A stretch of 64,000 bases of DNA, taken from NCBI GenBank assembly GCA_963920765.1, contig OY987244.1, positions 9,364,501 through 9,428,500 on the forward strand, in the 5' to 3' direction. The notes beneath the pieces were generated by a model, which saw only the letters and a program-made list of their open reading frames with translations, was not told the DNA's origin and did no database searches. Origin of the DNA: Ulota crispa (taxonomy: Eukaryota; Streptophyta; Bryopsida; Orthotrichales; Orthotrichaceae). Positions within the stretch are counted from its first letter, which is position 1. The number at the start of each line of letters is the position of its first letter. Shown in pieces: positions 10,601 through 23,233 of this stretch. A program made the position numbers and the translations under genes.

Positions 10601-12626
10601 AAAACTTGATTTTTTTCATCCATCCATAGATTATGTGTTTTTTTTGTGAATATCTACGCACACATAGTATGAATTTCCAAAGCTATTTGGTGCAAACACT
10701 CCGCAATTTAAAGACTTCAAGGTTGTTTCACCCCAATTATCAGCTTTCCAATTCAAATGAGGTTTTTCAAAAGTGACATAAAAAAATTGATCAAGCATAT
10801 ATAATAAAAAACCATTCATGTCTTGAGCTTTACTGACATAGAGATTAGAATTTCTTACAAAAAAATCATTCACACTCGATCTACAATCAAAGCTTTTCAA
10901 GAGTTATATTATTTTATTTTGAGGCTTTCTTCATAAATACTACTGTACAGTAGTGAGACAGTATTAATGTGATTTATGGGTGATTCATTTAAAATTTAAA
11001 AAATCAATGTCTTCGTCTAATTATTCTTCTAAGTTGCATGATATATAGTACGCAAACAGCAAGCAAGTTTGCCCGAAAAATGCTTCAAAAAATGCTTCAA
11101 AAAACCAGTTGTCAAATTTCTTTCGGAACTTTCATTTTCAAGTACTATAAGCTTAGTGTTTTCTGGACAACAGATTAAAAAATCAAGGAGATTTCAAAAT
11201 GGTGAACTCAGAACAGTACTTGGAAAAGTATTCTTCTCGGATGTCGTGAAGCTATTATTGTTGACCTACGGTAGTACATCGTTAACCATTGATTTCCCCC
11301 TCCCAAGGTTGCATTCTTGAAAAGAGATGTTTACCAAAATATGCAAATCAATGAAGGTGGTTATACAGAATGAATGAGCTTTTTTGTTGACATTTTTTCT
11401 GAATCGAAGCTTTGTTGACAATGTCCGTTCCGAGAGAGAAAAACGAAATATTCCAAAGAAATACTAAATATTTTTTGAACCGCAAGGCGGGAAAATCAAT
11501 GCCAAACTGCTCCTTGGTTCAAATAGCTGCAGAACAACCGACAAACACGAGAACGTAGTCAACAAAACATGAGCATCGTAATCACTCCTTTATTGCACTT
11601 TAGGAGGAGAAACATGTGTTTGGCAAAATCCAATGTCAAAAGTTCCTTTTTTAAAAAAAACGACCTCTGATTGTTAGAAAATTTTATCCATCACATGTTG
11701 AAAAGAATTCAATGAGTACAAAAAAGTAGGTAAATTTCATGTAACTTAGTGGCCTTTGTTCAAATGGTGAATTCACAAAACTAACACTTGTTCAAAGTGT
11801 TTTCTCTCATTTATCACGCACTACTCATTCTCCATTCATGTTTACATTTAAGGAGTCAAGATCGAAACAACATTCATAACAAGGGGTTCCAAACCTCGAA
11901 GAAAATAGAAATTTTCTCTAATGATGTTTTTTTCCCAACAGAAAACAAACGTTTTCTTATACAAAATCGTAATTTCTCCAGAGAAAACCAAAAAGTAATT
12001 GCATGCCTAGAGTAGTATTTAAAAGTGCAAAGCACGGACTTTTTAGCATGAGAAAAAAAAAAAGCATGGGCCATTGTTTGGGGAGAAATATTAACTTCAC
12101 CAACTAAAATCCGACATCTCTCAATTTCAACCAGTTTTTCACAAGTATGCATCGGTTAGTTCCAATAAAAAAGTTATACTTCCATTGTATTGTCCTACAA
12201 TTAGATTTTGTTTTTTAAATGGTCGGTATTTATCTAATAATTTCAAGTTTCAACAGACTTTTTGCAATTTTAACTGGCTAACAATACACTCAATGGTTCT
12301 CCCCAAACACTAGCATGAGCCCTCTCATATGTAGAAATCAGCTCCAAGAAATAAATAAAAAACAAACAAACAAAAATGAAAAAGGAGCGGAGGAAAAGAG
12401 ATGAAAGATTGAAATGTGAAACGTATGGAGCTTTGAAACCCCTCGTAAGTGCTCATTATCATTTTTTACGAGATATTATAGACTAAAAACTGCCACTCTT
12501 CAAAAGCCTTTGCCTCATTCTAAACTCGCTCAGTTGCTGCTTCGAAAGCTCAGGAAACCAGGGGATTTTCAGAGCAGGAGTTGCCAAGGATGAGACCGTT
12601 GCAATCCATTCCAACTCCGCCCAACT
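10601..12626. other. AT-rich spacer with no recognisable gene
   Basis: Several short frames overlap on both strands (for example 10631-10900, 11069-11320, 11788-12152), all AT-driven and without recognisable motifs. Confidence 0.5.
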
Positions 12627-13068
12627 AAGGTAAAAGCACCTTATCTGGACACCGGTCGTTTTTGGATCCCTAGAATTCTCCCCAAAAAGTAAACCCTTGC
12701 TGCACTCAAATCAAATCCTTGTTTCACGCAAATATGACAAATGTTGTTCCGTATTCAAATCTTATTGACCATTTTAAGCAATGAAGTGATTTTTTCTTAG
12801 ACTCTCATGTCCACTCATTTGATCTATTCCCTATTTGTTTTTCCAAAATTCATAATTGATTTACAATAGGTCTAGGAACCACAATAGGTGTATCTACAAC
12901 ATCATCTTCAAAAACTCATATTTTATTCATAAAATTGCAAAAAATATGATAGCAATTTTTTGCGCATCTCTACCCATTTGCTAACCAAAATTTGATTTCA
13001 AAATCTCAGTGCAACTTCCTCCCAAATTGATTTCACAAAAATATACATGTAAGGTGCTTCTACCTTAT
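12627..13068. repeat. Probable 442-bp element with inverted ends
   Basis: The left end AAGGTAAAAGCACCTTA matches the reverse complement of the right end TAAGGTGCTTCTACCTT with few changes. No target duplication is clear. Similar GTGCNCCTACCTTA sequences occur alone near 5720 and 33015, so this may belong to a dispersed family. Confidence 0.4.
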
Positions 13069-13276
13069 TACCATTTCATTTTGCAATTGCGAGAGTGCAT
13101 TCAAGTGATGCTTCCCAGGTACAATAACTACACTTTTAGGAGTGACAAGACTTAAGCTGTAGAAGGCACCGCATGTAATCGAGACAGGAGGAAACCCAAT
13201 TTTGAGTGAATGCCACGGTGTATAATTTCCTCCAATTTTGCACTTGTGACAAGTCCCAAGTCCACTGACTTGGGTC

Positions 13277-13343
13277 ACTGAGATCTCAGTAACCCCTAAA
13301 TACCTGAGGCACCAAAATTTGGTGCCCCAGGCATTTAGGGGTT
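13277..13343. repeat. Two adjoining palindromes; the second is a 53-bp TTAA-type hairpin (element e)
   Basis: ACTGAGATCTCAGT (13277-13290) is a perfect 14-bp palindrome. Directly after it, 13291-13343 folds almost completely: AACCCCTAAATACCTG and GGCACCAAA pair with TTTGGTGCC and CAGGCATTTAGGGGTT. The ends are those of the TTAA-CCC family with the outer TTAA partly lost. Confidence 0.6.
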
Positions 13344-13599
13344 CACCTTGAAGAGTGGGGCTTGATGTGGTGTTTGTAGGGTGGGGATAGCAAAGTGCAT
13401 CCACTCCATGCTGTCACATTACATCAATCTTAAATTGTTTGTTCACATGGTGCAAACGCACTTGGTTTGAGCATGGACATAGGCATCATGCAATTTATAT
13501 ATTTATTTAGTCTGGACACGGATGTAGCCTTGTATTTGTGCCTTGTCCTCACCTTAATTCCAACATGGACAATCACATTGCTTGGTATGGATAGTCCAC

Positions 13600-13731
13600 C
13601 ACTAGTAAAAACTTGTGTTGAAGTCAACACAAACTACACGATGTTTTCATGCTTCTAATGTAAAAAAATTTGTTAAAAACATGAAAATATCATGTAGTTT
13701 ATGTTAACTTCAACATAGTTTCCTACTAGTG
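13600..13731. mobile_element. Small foldback with CACTA-like ends, 132 bp
   Basis: The left arm begins CACTAGTAAAAACTTGTGTT and the right arm, reversed, begins CACTAGTAGGAAACTATGTT. The arms run about 50 bp each. The terminus resembles plant CACTA elements, but no clean 3-bp target duplication is visible, so the superfamily is tentative. Confidence 0.45.
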
Positions 13732-15536
13732 ACACCCATCCTTTGGCCTAAATTTGTCCAAAGTAACAACCACAATCTATTGAGTGATTGTCACATCAAG
13801 CAAGATTTGATTGTCGGACAGTGCATGTAGACGTACAAAACAGACGGCACATACTGATGTGTTTGTCTACTCTCGCATTTTAGGGTTTTTAACCTAAAAA
13901 TGGAAGAATCAAATTACTAATTTTCATTGTTACTATGTGATATGGCTTTAAATCCATGTTTTGACTTCATGTTGGCAATAATAAGTGTCACTAGCATGTA
14001 CAAAGTGAGCTCTTTTTATCATTTTCTAAAGTCAACTATGAGTTTACTACATCGAATGGATGTGAGCTCAATTGGGCACTTCCGACAAACGGACTAGTAG
14101 ACATGCAAGTGGATGGACAGGCAGTTCAGCATGACAACAATGATTTTTCACTGCCAAAGTGGTCAAGAAGTGCAACCAAGGTGGAGCACCAAGCTAGCAT
14201 GGTGGCGCAAGAATGTGGAAGAAAGAGAGGGAGCCATCATGTATGACAAGCATGGTTGTCACATGGGGCTAACGCTAAACCACATGTCTATTTGATGCAA
14301 ACACAAATGATCAAAATGTAAGCACTTTTCCTTTTCATTTCTTCAAGTTGGGACACAAACTCAACTTTGCAATTACGTCTAGAAGTATGCGCCTGGACTC
14401 TAGCACAGACAACCACCTTGCTTGATCCAGTTTGCCCACTTGTCTTAACCTCGGGGAGTGCACTATACCAAATTTTCATGGGTACCCTGCGTTTGAGGCC
14501 CTATTAGAGGGGGGCTATGTAGGTAGATTTTGTGTATTTTCATAAGGTTATGTTTAGGTAAATTTCTAAATTCTTAAGATTAAATGAACCCTATGCTTCA
14601 TTATAAAAAACAAATTGTGATATTTTAGGATATCCTATTTTCATTATAAGGACACGTATTGGAGGAACAACAAAACTTTCAGAGCTCTAGAGTAACAAGA
14701 TAAGGAAACCCTACCCAGCCTCTGGCAAAGACAAATAATACCCTAAACCATCCTGAAACTAAATTTCATCCATAATTCCGAACCACAAATTTTGCTTTTC
14801 ATCCTCCCCTTGTACCGCCACGTGTAGTATAGAGAGAGCGCCACCCATTGTAAACCCTATGACAGCTGGCGTATAGGGCGCATTGGAAACCTGCTTTGGA
14901 TTCTATGGATACATTTAATACTAAAACCTATACCGGACCCTACCCTATTATAATCTTGGAATTTTGTTTCTAATAAAATAACCCTATTGTAGAACTAAAA
15001 ATATATAAAACTCATCAATATAAAATACCCTTTGTTATTTATAAAGACTGTATACACATTACAATGACCCTTATTTATTTCAAAGGCAGGTCAAAAATTT
15101 AGGACCAAAGCAATTAAAATGACCCTTCATTCAATTGCACGTGTTCTTAAATAAAATGGGGAGTGCACTCCCCAAGGTCTTAACCAACAGCCAAATCTTG
15201 CCCAATGTGACAACCATGACGACAAGCACACACTCATGCAAATGCGGAGGGCATAGTTGACATGCAAAGGCAAAGAAACAAACAATAAGAGAAGCTGGAT
15301 GCAAGGGGTGGGGTTTGAGGGCCATTTTCCATGGGGGGCTAGAACTGGAGGCCCATCGAGGTTGACCCGGATAGAATGAAGAAAATTTCCAAATATGTTC
15401 AGAGTGCGTAGAGTTTAGAAAGTAACCTCTGATTTTGGGTCTAGAACCTCCAGAGATGTAGTTTGACTTTTATAAAATCGATAGCTGGACGTACAACTCG
15501 GACCCCTCCGGCCCCCATGGAAACTAGCCCTAATGC
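13732..15536. other. Spacer with no recognisable gene
   Basis: Mixed AT-rich DNA. Minus frames at 15131-15325 and 15415-15747 lack recognisable domains. Confidence 0.45.
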
Positions 15537-15839
15537 CAAGGCCACACAGGCTCAGAACTAGTGTTTTGAAATGGATGAAGAGTAACTTGTATTTTTGGAA
15601 AACTAGGAGACAATCACTTTCCAAGTTTTCATCTACTATCCAACTAAAAATAACCTCTCCACCATTCCAGGGCAGGAGGTTTGAGACACCAATTTGTGAA
15701 TTCTTAGAACCGACGTTTTTAAACAAACTAGAAAAGTGGGCCCTCAAAAGTCAAAGAATCTGCTTTCACTAAAATCAGTAGCTCCGACACTTGTTTTGAA
15801 ACGCCAATTTTGGTCTGTGGTCTGTGTGGCCTGGCCTTG
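15537..15839. repeat. Dispersed repeat, copy 1 (about 303 bp)
   Basis: Homologous to 27462-27780: both contain GTAACTTGTATTTTTGGAAA, an AGGTTTGAG segment and a CAAAGAAT-TGCTTT segment in the same order. Ends are CAAGGCCACACAGG and, inverted, CTGTGTGGCCTGGCCTTG, suggesting a short-TIR DNA element. Superfamily unknown. Confidence 0.55.
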
Positions 15840-16749
15840 ACTGGTGAGGCTTGGCAGCCGACACGGCAGAACGGGGATTACCAGCCATGGCGAGAAAGAC
15901 GAAGGAGAAGAGAAACACATTCAAACCAGGGGTCCACCAACCAGAGGTCACTGGCATTTGCAAGCAGGGATTGAAGGCAGGTAGGGATCACTCCGCCCCC
16001 CACACGTTGGGTGCACACTGGATTGGGAGCAAGTGGTCCAGTGTGGGCGCCCATGCAGCACTCTATCAAAGCCACGAAATGTCTTGCATTGCTGGTGCTG
16101 CTCACTCGCTCCCAGGTTGGTCGTCTCCGGTGGCGGAACACCTGCTTTGCTTTGAATGGATTAGGGGTGGTCACACCTTCTTCACCCCATTCTCAATCTT
16201 GGTAGTGGCATTTTTTACTTCATTTGCAAAAGTTTCATTTTTTGGAAATTGAAAAAAAATAAAAATCACTTATAAAGGAGAAGAATGGGTGTGGAGAAGT
16301 TTTTGCAAGTGAATTTTTTATCTATGTGTGTTTCTTTTTTGTCTAGCTCTTTTTGTTTTCACCCTCCTTGTAGTTGGAAACCTTGGTTGAGTGTGTGAAT
16401 GTAACTTGCTTTCTTACCAAATCACCATATTTTAAGTAAAATTATTCTCCATTCTCCACCACTCACAAAACAGAGTTACACATTTTTCATAGAAAAGTGC
16501 ATTCATTGGCTCCTATTTCCACTATACAACTTCTCATTCTTCATGGAAGTTTCATTCTTGGAGAAGATGTGAACTACCCCTATTGTATAAGAAAGACAGT
16601 AAAGATTCATGACAAAGTTGGGGTATCAATTGGAGCGACAAGTAAATTTGAAGTATCTTCTCAAACAAAAGATAGGAGATTGCTAAAACCACACTCCATA
16701 TTGTTAAAGCAACACCTCAAGGTGCATTGAGAGCATGCAAATAGAGAAT
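15840..16749. other. Spacer; a GC-richer patch at 15.8-16.2 kb holds unassigned frames
   Basis: Open frames exist on both strands (+ 15851-16252, - 15878-16174), but their motifs match nothing I know and they shadow one another. I do not call a gene. Confidence 0.4.
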
Positions 16750-17691
16750 TTAACCCTTCACCCTTTAGTGCCCGTCAACCATTTGGGGGGGCATCTCAAA
16801 TTTTCACTATACTGTCTACAAAACACATTCAAGGACAAAATTTGTGATTTTAAAATCAGATCGGACTAGACATATCAAAGCTATAAACTTTGGCAACATG
16901 AATATAAAAAAAAAAGTTTGATCTATTGGAACGATTCTAAGTGAGGATTGTGAGAAGCTTGATGATCCAAAAAAACTTGTTGTGCAAAAACGTGAGACAC
17001 TCTAACTAGTTAGTGTCAATTGTGCAATTGAAACTTTTGATAGTGGTGGGATTTGTAGAGGCTATTGCCCCATTCTAGGTTACTGCATTCCAAAAAAAAA
17101 TTCAAAATTCGAGTCAATCCATGCATTTCCCAACATGATTTGTGAAATTGAGCATTGGAAGAATACAAACGTGGCCACACATATACGGTTGAATACAACA
17201 TGCATGGAACATGTTTCCACAAAATCCGATTGGTTAATATCATCTACATTGGGTGTCATTTGAGGTACTAGGTCCCACATTTAGCATTGCAAACCTTCAG
17301 AGCCTAAGGAATCATAGAATACATAATGTTGTAACTGAAATACGCTATACATAGAACTTCTAAATAAACCATGCATCTTCTGCACAATTGCTAGAGACTT
17401 AGCACTAGATACTTTGGGTGCAATATGTGGGCTTTGGGGCCACGTTGCGATTGCACTGAATTAGAATTTCATTTGTTACACTTGTATGAGATTCCCAGCT
17501 TCATATGTAAAACACGCATAGCTACCATGTTTCTTTATACCATGCTTTGAAATTTGTTCTAGTAGGAGCACAAACTAAACCCCAACTCCGTTACGTTCTT
17601 TGTTTTTGCGAACTAAATAGAACAAAGATGACAAGAACCACGGAGTACCAAAATCAACCCAAAAGTGGTCAACCAGGCACTAAAGGGTTAA
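16750..17691. mobile_element. TTAA-CCC element f, 942 bp
   Basis: Starts TTAACCCTTCACCCTTTAGTG then CCCGTCAACC; ends GGTCAACCAGGCACTAAAG then GGTTAA. The inverted ends share GTCAACC and the CTTTAGTGCC block. The interior differs from the other long copies, so it is a separate subfamily. Confidence 0.65.
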
Positions 17692-17766
17692 ACCCTAAAT
17701 GCACAAGGCACCAAAATTTGGTGTTTGTAACACTGAAATTTGGTACTATGGGCATTTAGGGGTTAA
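17688..17766. mobile_element. TTAA-CCC hairpin element g, 79 bp, sharing TTAA with element f
   Basis: Starts TTAAACCCTAAATGC, ends GGGCATTTAGGGGTTAA, with AGGCACCAAAATTTGGTG inside. Related to the 53-bp hairpin at 13291. The TTAA at 17688-17691 is also the right end of element f. Confidence 0.6.
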
Positions 17767-18251
17767 ATGTCCCTCGGAATAGAAGATACATTGCCATATA
17801 ATTGGCATTTACTATCATTCAGAAGTTTTAATTTGGGATCTCAAATAGCTCTCTAGGACTGCATTGATCTATATTCCAATTTCTTTGTTGATCTCAAATG
17901 TAGTAAAGGTGTGAATCTATTCCAAATACAAGAAAATTACCTTGTATTGTACTAGCCACAACAACACATGTAATAGACATTTAAGGGTCAATGCCAAAAA
18001 TTCTTAATTTGGATTTAAAGAACTTGTTTTGTCTTTATTATTCTAGGGTTGTGTTCTTAGAATTTAGGGGTGCTTTAGTCTACAATTGAAAAGAGATAGG
18101 ATTTTGGAATTACATAAAGGGGAGATATATCAATATAATGAGCAATGGCATAATTGAAGTTGAGTATAAACCTATGTTTGTTCTTATTTCTTTGAAAGAA
18201 GTGGCAATATGCCATGATCAAAGGAATGATGGACCACCTTAAGAAGATAGT
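17767..18251. other. AT-rich spacer, nothing recognised
   Basis: No coding frame or structured repeat was seen. Confidence 0.45.
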
Positions 18252-18260
18252 ATTAAATTA

Positions 18261-18666
18261 GGGGACTTTACAAATAGGGGCACAAAAATGAAAAATATTA
18301 CAAATAGGGGCACATTTTCAAAATAATTACAAATAGGGGCGCAATTTCAAGATAATTTGTAAATTTTTGTAATTTTTTTTGGTTTGACCATTGGTTGATT
18401 TAGATATATCACACCAAATGTTAACTAACTTCCATAAACTTAGAGGTCTTTCAAAAAATTGCTATCCCCTTTGCTAAAATTTCTTTACGTAGGCTTAATT
18501 TGGAGAGGCCTTTAAGTTTTTTGGAAGTTAGCTAACATTCAATGTGATATATCTAAATCAACCAATGTCCAAACCAAAAAAATTTACAAAAACTTACAAA
18601 TTATTTTGAAAATGTGCCCCTCTTTGTAATATTTTTCATTTTTGTGCCCCTATTTGTAATTTCCCC
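18261..18666. mobile_element. Mutator-type MITE, copy 1, 406 bp, with a perfect 9-bp TSD
   Basis: Flanked by ATTAAATTA on both sides (18252-18260 and 18667-18675). Ends are GGGGA... and ...TTTCCCC. The left end holds three direct copies of a unit close to ATTACAAATAGGGGCAC; the right end holds inverted copies. Further in, TTGGTTGATTTAGATATATC is mirrored by GATATATCTAAATCAACCAA, so the whole element is nearly palindromic. A 9-bp duplication is typical of Mutator-like elements. There is no coding capacity. Confidence 0.85.
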
Positions 18667-18675
18667 ATTAAATTA

Positions 18676-20308
18676 TCAATACTCCTTGCTCACCGCACAT
18701 CTTGGGGTGTTGCTTTAACAATTCTTTAAAGGTTTTTGTATATAAAGATTCAATTGTAAACAACAACCCATTCAAGGCATAAGGGGTTTGAATACATAAT
18801 ATATATTTCAAAACTCACTATGTTCTTTTCTTTGGTCCTCCTACCCAATATGGGTAACTTACCAAATTATTGACTATTCATGCAATTATGGACTTGATGT
18901 GTTCTAACATTGGAGATTTTCTATATTTTGCATATGTTTTTCCTTGAGCTTTGCACGTTTTATTGATTTAGACATGTCTCTTGATGTTTGTAAACATCTT
19001 CCTAGGTTTTGCTAGTACCTTTCAATGTTTTGCAAACCAAATTAGATTTGACTTTGAATCATTTGTATTTAATTAAATGTGGAATCAAACAAAAACTCTG
19101 GATTTCTTAGTGGTGGTTTCAAGGCTTATTTTTGTTTTTATTGTATTTTTTACTTGTTTTCTCACATGTGAGGGGTTGTACGTTGCACTCTTGCACACCT
19201 AGGTGCACAGAAGTTTTGATTTTCTTATGAAACAACACAATTTTGCTTGAGAGAGCTATCAATTTTGGAAGAAAAGTTTCTTTAGAAAACCTTACTTCTC
19301 CGAGGTTTGATACCCCGAATGGATTCTTAAATCATAAGTATGTTGCGTTTAGAGGGAAAACCAAAATAGAAAATTCACTGCCCATTTTTGTTGTAGCGAC
19401 ATGTAAATTTGTCCCTTTTTAAAATGGTCATATGGAAAATGTGCAATAAGAAAAGATTACTAACCTTCGATCAATTCCCAAAACCTAGCCCCTCCTTTGG
19501 GTTTTCCAATAAAACCTACAAGATGGCATCTTCAACGATGCAGTTGGTTATCCAAAAAATTTGGGCCTCCCAAATTTTAGATAGCAACTTTTCAATCTTC
19601 TACTAGAAGTTCAGGTCTTGGGGCTCCGTAGTGTGAGGGTGTTTTCAAAGTCGAGGGGAAAAATCAAAAAGAATCTTGAAACTACTTGGTTTGCCAAATT
19701 GACAAGTTTTCTTAAGAAAAACCAAGGAAAACGTAAGTTTTTTTCTAGCAAAATTTGGTTTTGTCATGAGAAAAAAAAAATTGCTAGACATTGCGAGATA
19801 GATACAGAGAGGTGCAGAAAAGTGGTCAACTCTCTCGCAAGTTAAAAATCCGAAAAACAAAAATGCAATAATGAATCAAAACATTACAACCTTGAGATCA
19901 TCTGAAAAATCAGAACTCTTGTACGGTGCAAGACAGAATAGACCAACAAAGACCTAATAACCATACGGGCTATCCATAGCTCTCCTCAACAGCGTTAAAA
20001 AATTGGCAAATTTTTGCCAAAATTTTATCCATAACACTAGAAAAACGTGGTAATAAAATGGATAAATTTGCAAAATCTCTTCCCAAACTAACACCCGGTT
20101 CACCAGAATTTGGATGACACATACTAAAATTAGTAGATTATATGGATGAACATGTACACTTTGTAGGTTCTATCTGTTTCTATCCAAATTTTCCTTACTT
20201 GCTTGCACTCATAGGTGCCTGTTGCGCAACCAACCAAAAAAACAATTTTAGAGGCTGCTCCTCAATAAGTGGAAACTCTTCGTAACTAAACGCAGGAAGG
20301 TTTAAGTC
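18676..20308. other. AT-rich spacer with no recognisable gene
   Basis: Frames at 19409-19606, 19618-19845 and their antisense are short and unassigned. Confidence 0.5.
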
Positions 20309-21230
20309 TTAACCCCTAAAGGACCGCGGCCTTTTTTTGTGAATTTCAGTGTAAAATTGCCACTTTTTGGAGAGTGAGTAGAATAGAAAAAAAAACTTTT
20401 TTTTGGAAAATCCAACCGTAGGATCTTGGCCTAGACTATGGGAGGTACTTCTTGGGAAAAAATCAGCTCAATCTAAATGTTGAGGAGTGAGATATTTACA
20501 TCCAAAGTGAAGAAAAAAGTTTTTTCTTTACTGCCCAAAATTTTTAGAAGCCTTTGACCATTGATAACCCAAAAAAATTACTCTACGCAAAGTTGAGAAT
20601 TTTTTTTATCATGTCCAAAACCAAGTTAGTTATGTGTGGGAGAATTTTCAGATGAATTGGACATGTGGATCATACTTTGTAAAATCCTGCAATGCCACAA
20701 GGTCTAGAATTTTACAAATACACTAGGCAAAATTGGAGGATTTATGTAAATTGAGAAATCTGAATTACTTTGATCCAAAAGGTGAAAACCAAGGAATCTT
20801 AGTCTACTACAACTTGGAAAAAAAAAGTAAATAAACAAATACACAAGGAGCTCAAAAAAGTAAAGCAAAAAGTTTTACAAGGGGGAAAAGGAATGGAGGT
20901 TTGGGAGTCCCATACCTACTAGCAAACTAAAACTTCTCATATGTTTCATCTCATCTTCCCAAATGCATAAAAATCTAAAGAACCAATTTCAAAAAAAAAA
21001 AAAAAAAAATCAATTTTTTTGGCTGCTCGGTAGTCCCTTGTTTTTCAATTATTCATGCATAACTTTTTCAATAAATGTCATAATGAAGAAAAAATTACAT
21101 TTCCATGTAGATTTTTGAATTCCTCACCTTCAATAAAAGTTTCAAAAAATCATGCAAAGTAGTTTAGCCATAGGTACATGCTCAAAATCCCATTTGTCCC
21201 CCAAAAGGACAACAGTCCTTTAGGGGTTAA
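20309..21230 (+). mobile_element. TTAA-CCC element h, 922 bp (long subfamily)
   Basis: Starts TTAACCCCTAAAGGACCGCGG, ends GGACAACAGTCCTTTAGGGG-TTAA. Shares interior with elements t and u: a GTGAGTAGAA segment, then TAGACTATGGGAGGTAC, then a TTTGATCCAAA-TGGTGAAAAC-like segment. The terminal 100 bp also match the long copies b, o and v. Confidence 0.75.
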
Positions 21231-21311
21231 ACACCAAAGGGGACAATTTTTGTCCCCGGGAATACACAGGGAGCCTTGTACCCATGGTGACACCCGGCAT
21301 TTAAGGGTTAA
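21227..21311. mobile_element. Short TTAA-bounded element i, 85 bp, sharing TTAA with element h
   Basis: Starts TTAAACACCAAAGGGGAC, ends GGCATTTAAGGGTTAA. It contains GGGGACAATTTTTGTCCCC, a perfect small palindrome. The left end is weaker than in other copies. Confidence 0.45.
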
Positions 21312-23233
21312 GGATAGAAGTAGCCAAAATAGAATGGAACTGTTGTTTGCCAAAAGTTTATTATTTGGCATTCAATGTTGGCAACTCTGGCATTTTTGGC
21401 CAATAATTTGTTGGTTTATGGTCTCTTCCACTATACCACGCGCGAAAAAGGTACTGGAGGAAAACCACGTTCAAGAAATCCAGGTGAGAAACCAGCAGAG
21501 GTTTGAGACCCCTATTTTCCGCTGAGCTCATAAAATGGCTAAAAGAAATGCTAAACGTGTCTGAAGAAGTCCAGTTTTTATTAAAGGGAAGTTCACGTTT
21601 GCAGAAGATTCGCTGAATTTAGCCACGTTTGCAACCACTGCTCCCACGTCGTCAACTTCGCAGGGGGGACTGGGGGAGCTGCTGAGACGTCACCACCTGA
21701 ACGTTACAGCCATCTTACTCACTGACAGAAGTATGCGGTACAAGAGGAGAGCAGGGCGTGGCAGACGAGGACTCCAAAGACGATCACACAGCACATACTA
21801 TGCATGTTGGGAGCCAGCGGGAGAAGCGCAGACACGCTTTTGACTTTAGGACGCTGCGAGTACCGGCAGCGGAGGACAGAGAGTGACGGACTGATCCACT
21901 GCACTGACTGACTATAGCAGAGCAGAGCTTCCATCACCAAAAACACACAGAAGCAACAGACGACTCAAGCGTGTCAAAACAAAAACAGTTCAGGAACAGC
22001 ACACGTTTTTAGCACGGGACTGGACCTCAAAGAAATAAAACGAACCAAGGCAGAAAAGGTGAGGTGAGGTGAGGTGATGTGAGTTCAAAATGGACTATAG
22101 AAGATATAGTCTCTCTTATTAAAGTGGGGGGATCGCAAAGAATGTCATGGGTGAAGAAAGTGTTCAAAGCTATGGAATATCAAGCTCTGTATGTTGGTCT
22201 CGGGCCGAGATGAATTCCAGGCTCACAAGCATCTGTACAGCTACAATCTCCGAATCTACCTTACAAATGGGTCTCTGATGCCAATCATGGTGTCTTTACA
22301 CTTCGCAAATCCAAAAAATGACCCTAACTGTCCACACTACCGTACTCTCTCTTTGGCTCGCTCTATCTCTCTGTCTAACAGGCGTTTCAGGTTCTTATCT
22401 GTATGAAGTTAATAAAACGACGGGAATGTCAAAGGCCTACACATGAAAGCAGCGACATAACACGCAAAATTACAGCGGACAATTGGATGCCTTCTGACTG
22501 AAAAAGAAATGGTCTTCTTCCACGTCCTCATAATAGAACTCGGATGCAAAGGCAAAACTGGCGCCGCTGCTGGTCGAAGACGTCTTATGAATCTAGCAAT
22601 TCAGAGAGAACACCTCCGCAGGCTCCAAGATAGCCTCCTCTTGCTCGCAACGGCAACGCCAATAGCTGAAGAAATCCGCATCACATTCGAAAAGCTTCCA
22701 TGCCACTCGATGTTGCTAAGCCTTCGTTGTTTCGCTCGGTGTGCTTTGTCACGAGCTGCGCTCCATGAATACTCTCGTAGTAATAGTAGTAGTAGTAGTG
22801 GTGGTGTTTCTGTGTTTTTTTTTTGTTGCATATGTGGAAGCTCAAGCCCCACTCTGGTGACACGCTAATCAGTCACCAGATGATGAGGCTCATATGTCGC
22901 TAACCACTTTGAATATTTCTTGTCCGGTGCCTCCACTCGCACTGCCTCTTGGACTCGATTCACCAAGCTATGGAGCTCTGCTTTACTGTTATGGCTTTTC
23001 TTTGTGTGACAAAAGTCACAGGCAAAGGATCCAAATGCAAACGCGCCTGTGGAAAGCAGATGACCATAGCTTGGGACCAAAGAACAATACGCACTGCATC
23101 GGGGCCGTCTCCATAAAATTCCTAAATGCTCAGTAACGCTAGATATGTGTGGTCGAGTTCTCTGCCTTGTCGAACAAGATGGCGAGGCAGAGAAAGAAGT
23201 CTTGGACGATGTGTGATGGAAAAGCAAGGTGGG
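21312..23233 (-). other. Flank and probable 3' UTR of the GRAS gene
   Basis: From about 21.5 kb the repeats stop and composition becomes gene-like up to the GRAS stop codon. AATAAA on the minus strand at 21577-21582 is a possible but distant polyadenylation signal. Small repeats here are GAGGT pentamers (about 22060-22085) and a GTA/GTG trinucleotide run (about 22780-22808). A 10-bp inverted repeat TTCTCTGCCT/AGGCAGAGAA (23159-23194) lies about 40 bases past the stop. Frames such as - 22865-23227 are not recognisable proteins. Confidence 0.4.

Noticed and set aside
15851-16252. 133-codon plus frame
   Set aside because: Starts at TTG, overlaps open frames on the other strand, and shows no domain.
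22865-23227. 120-codon minus frame directly after the GRAS gene
   Set aside because: It lies in the probable 3' UTR, starts without clear signals and has no motif.
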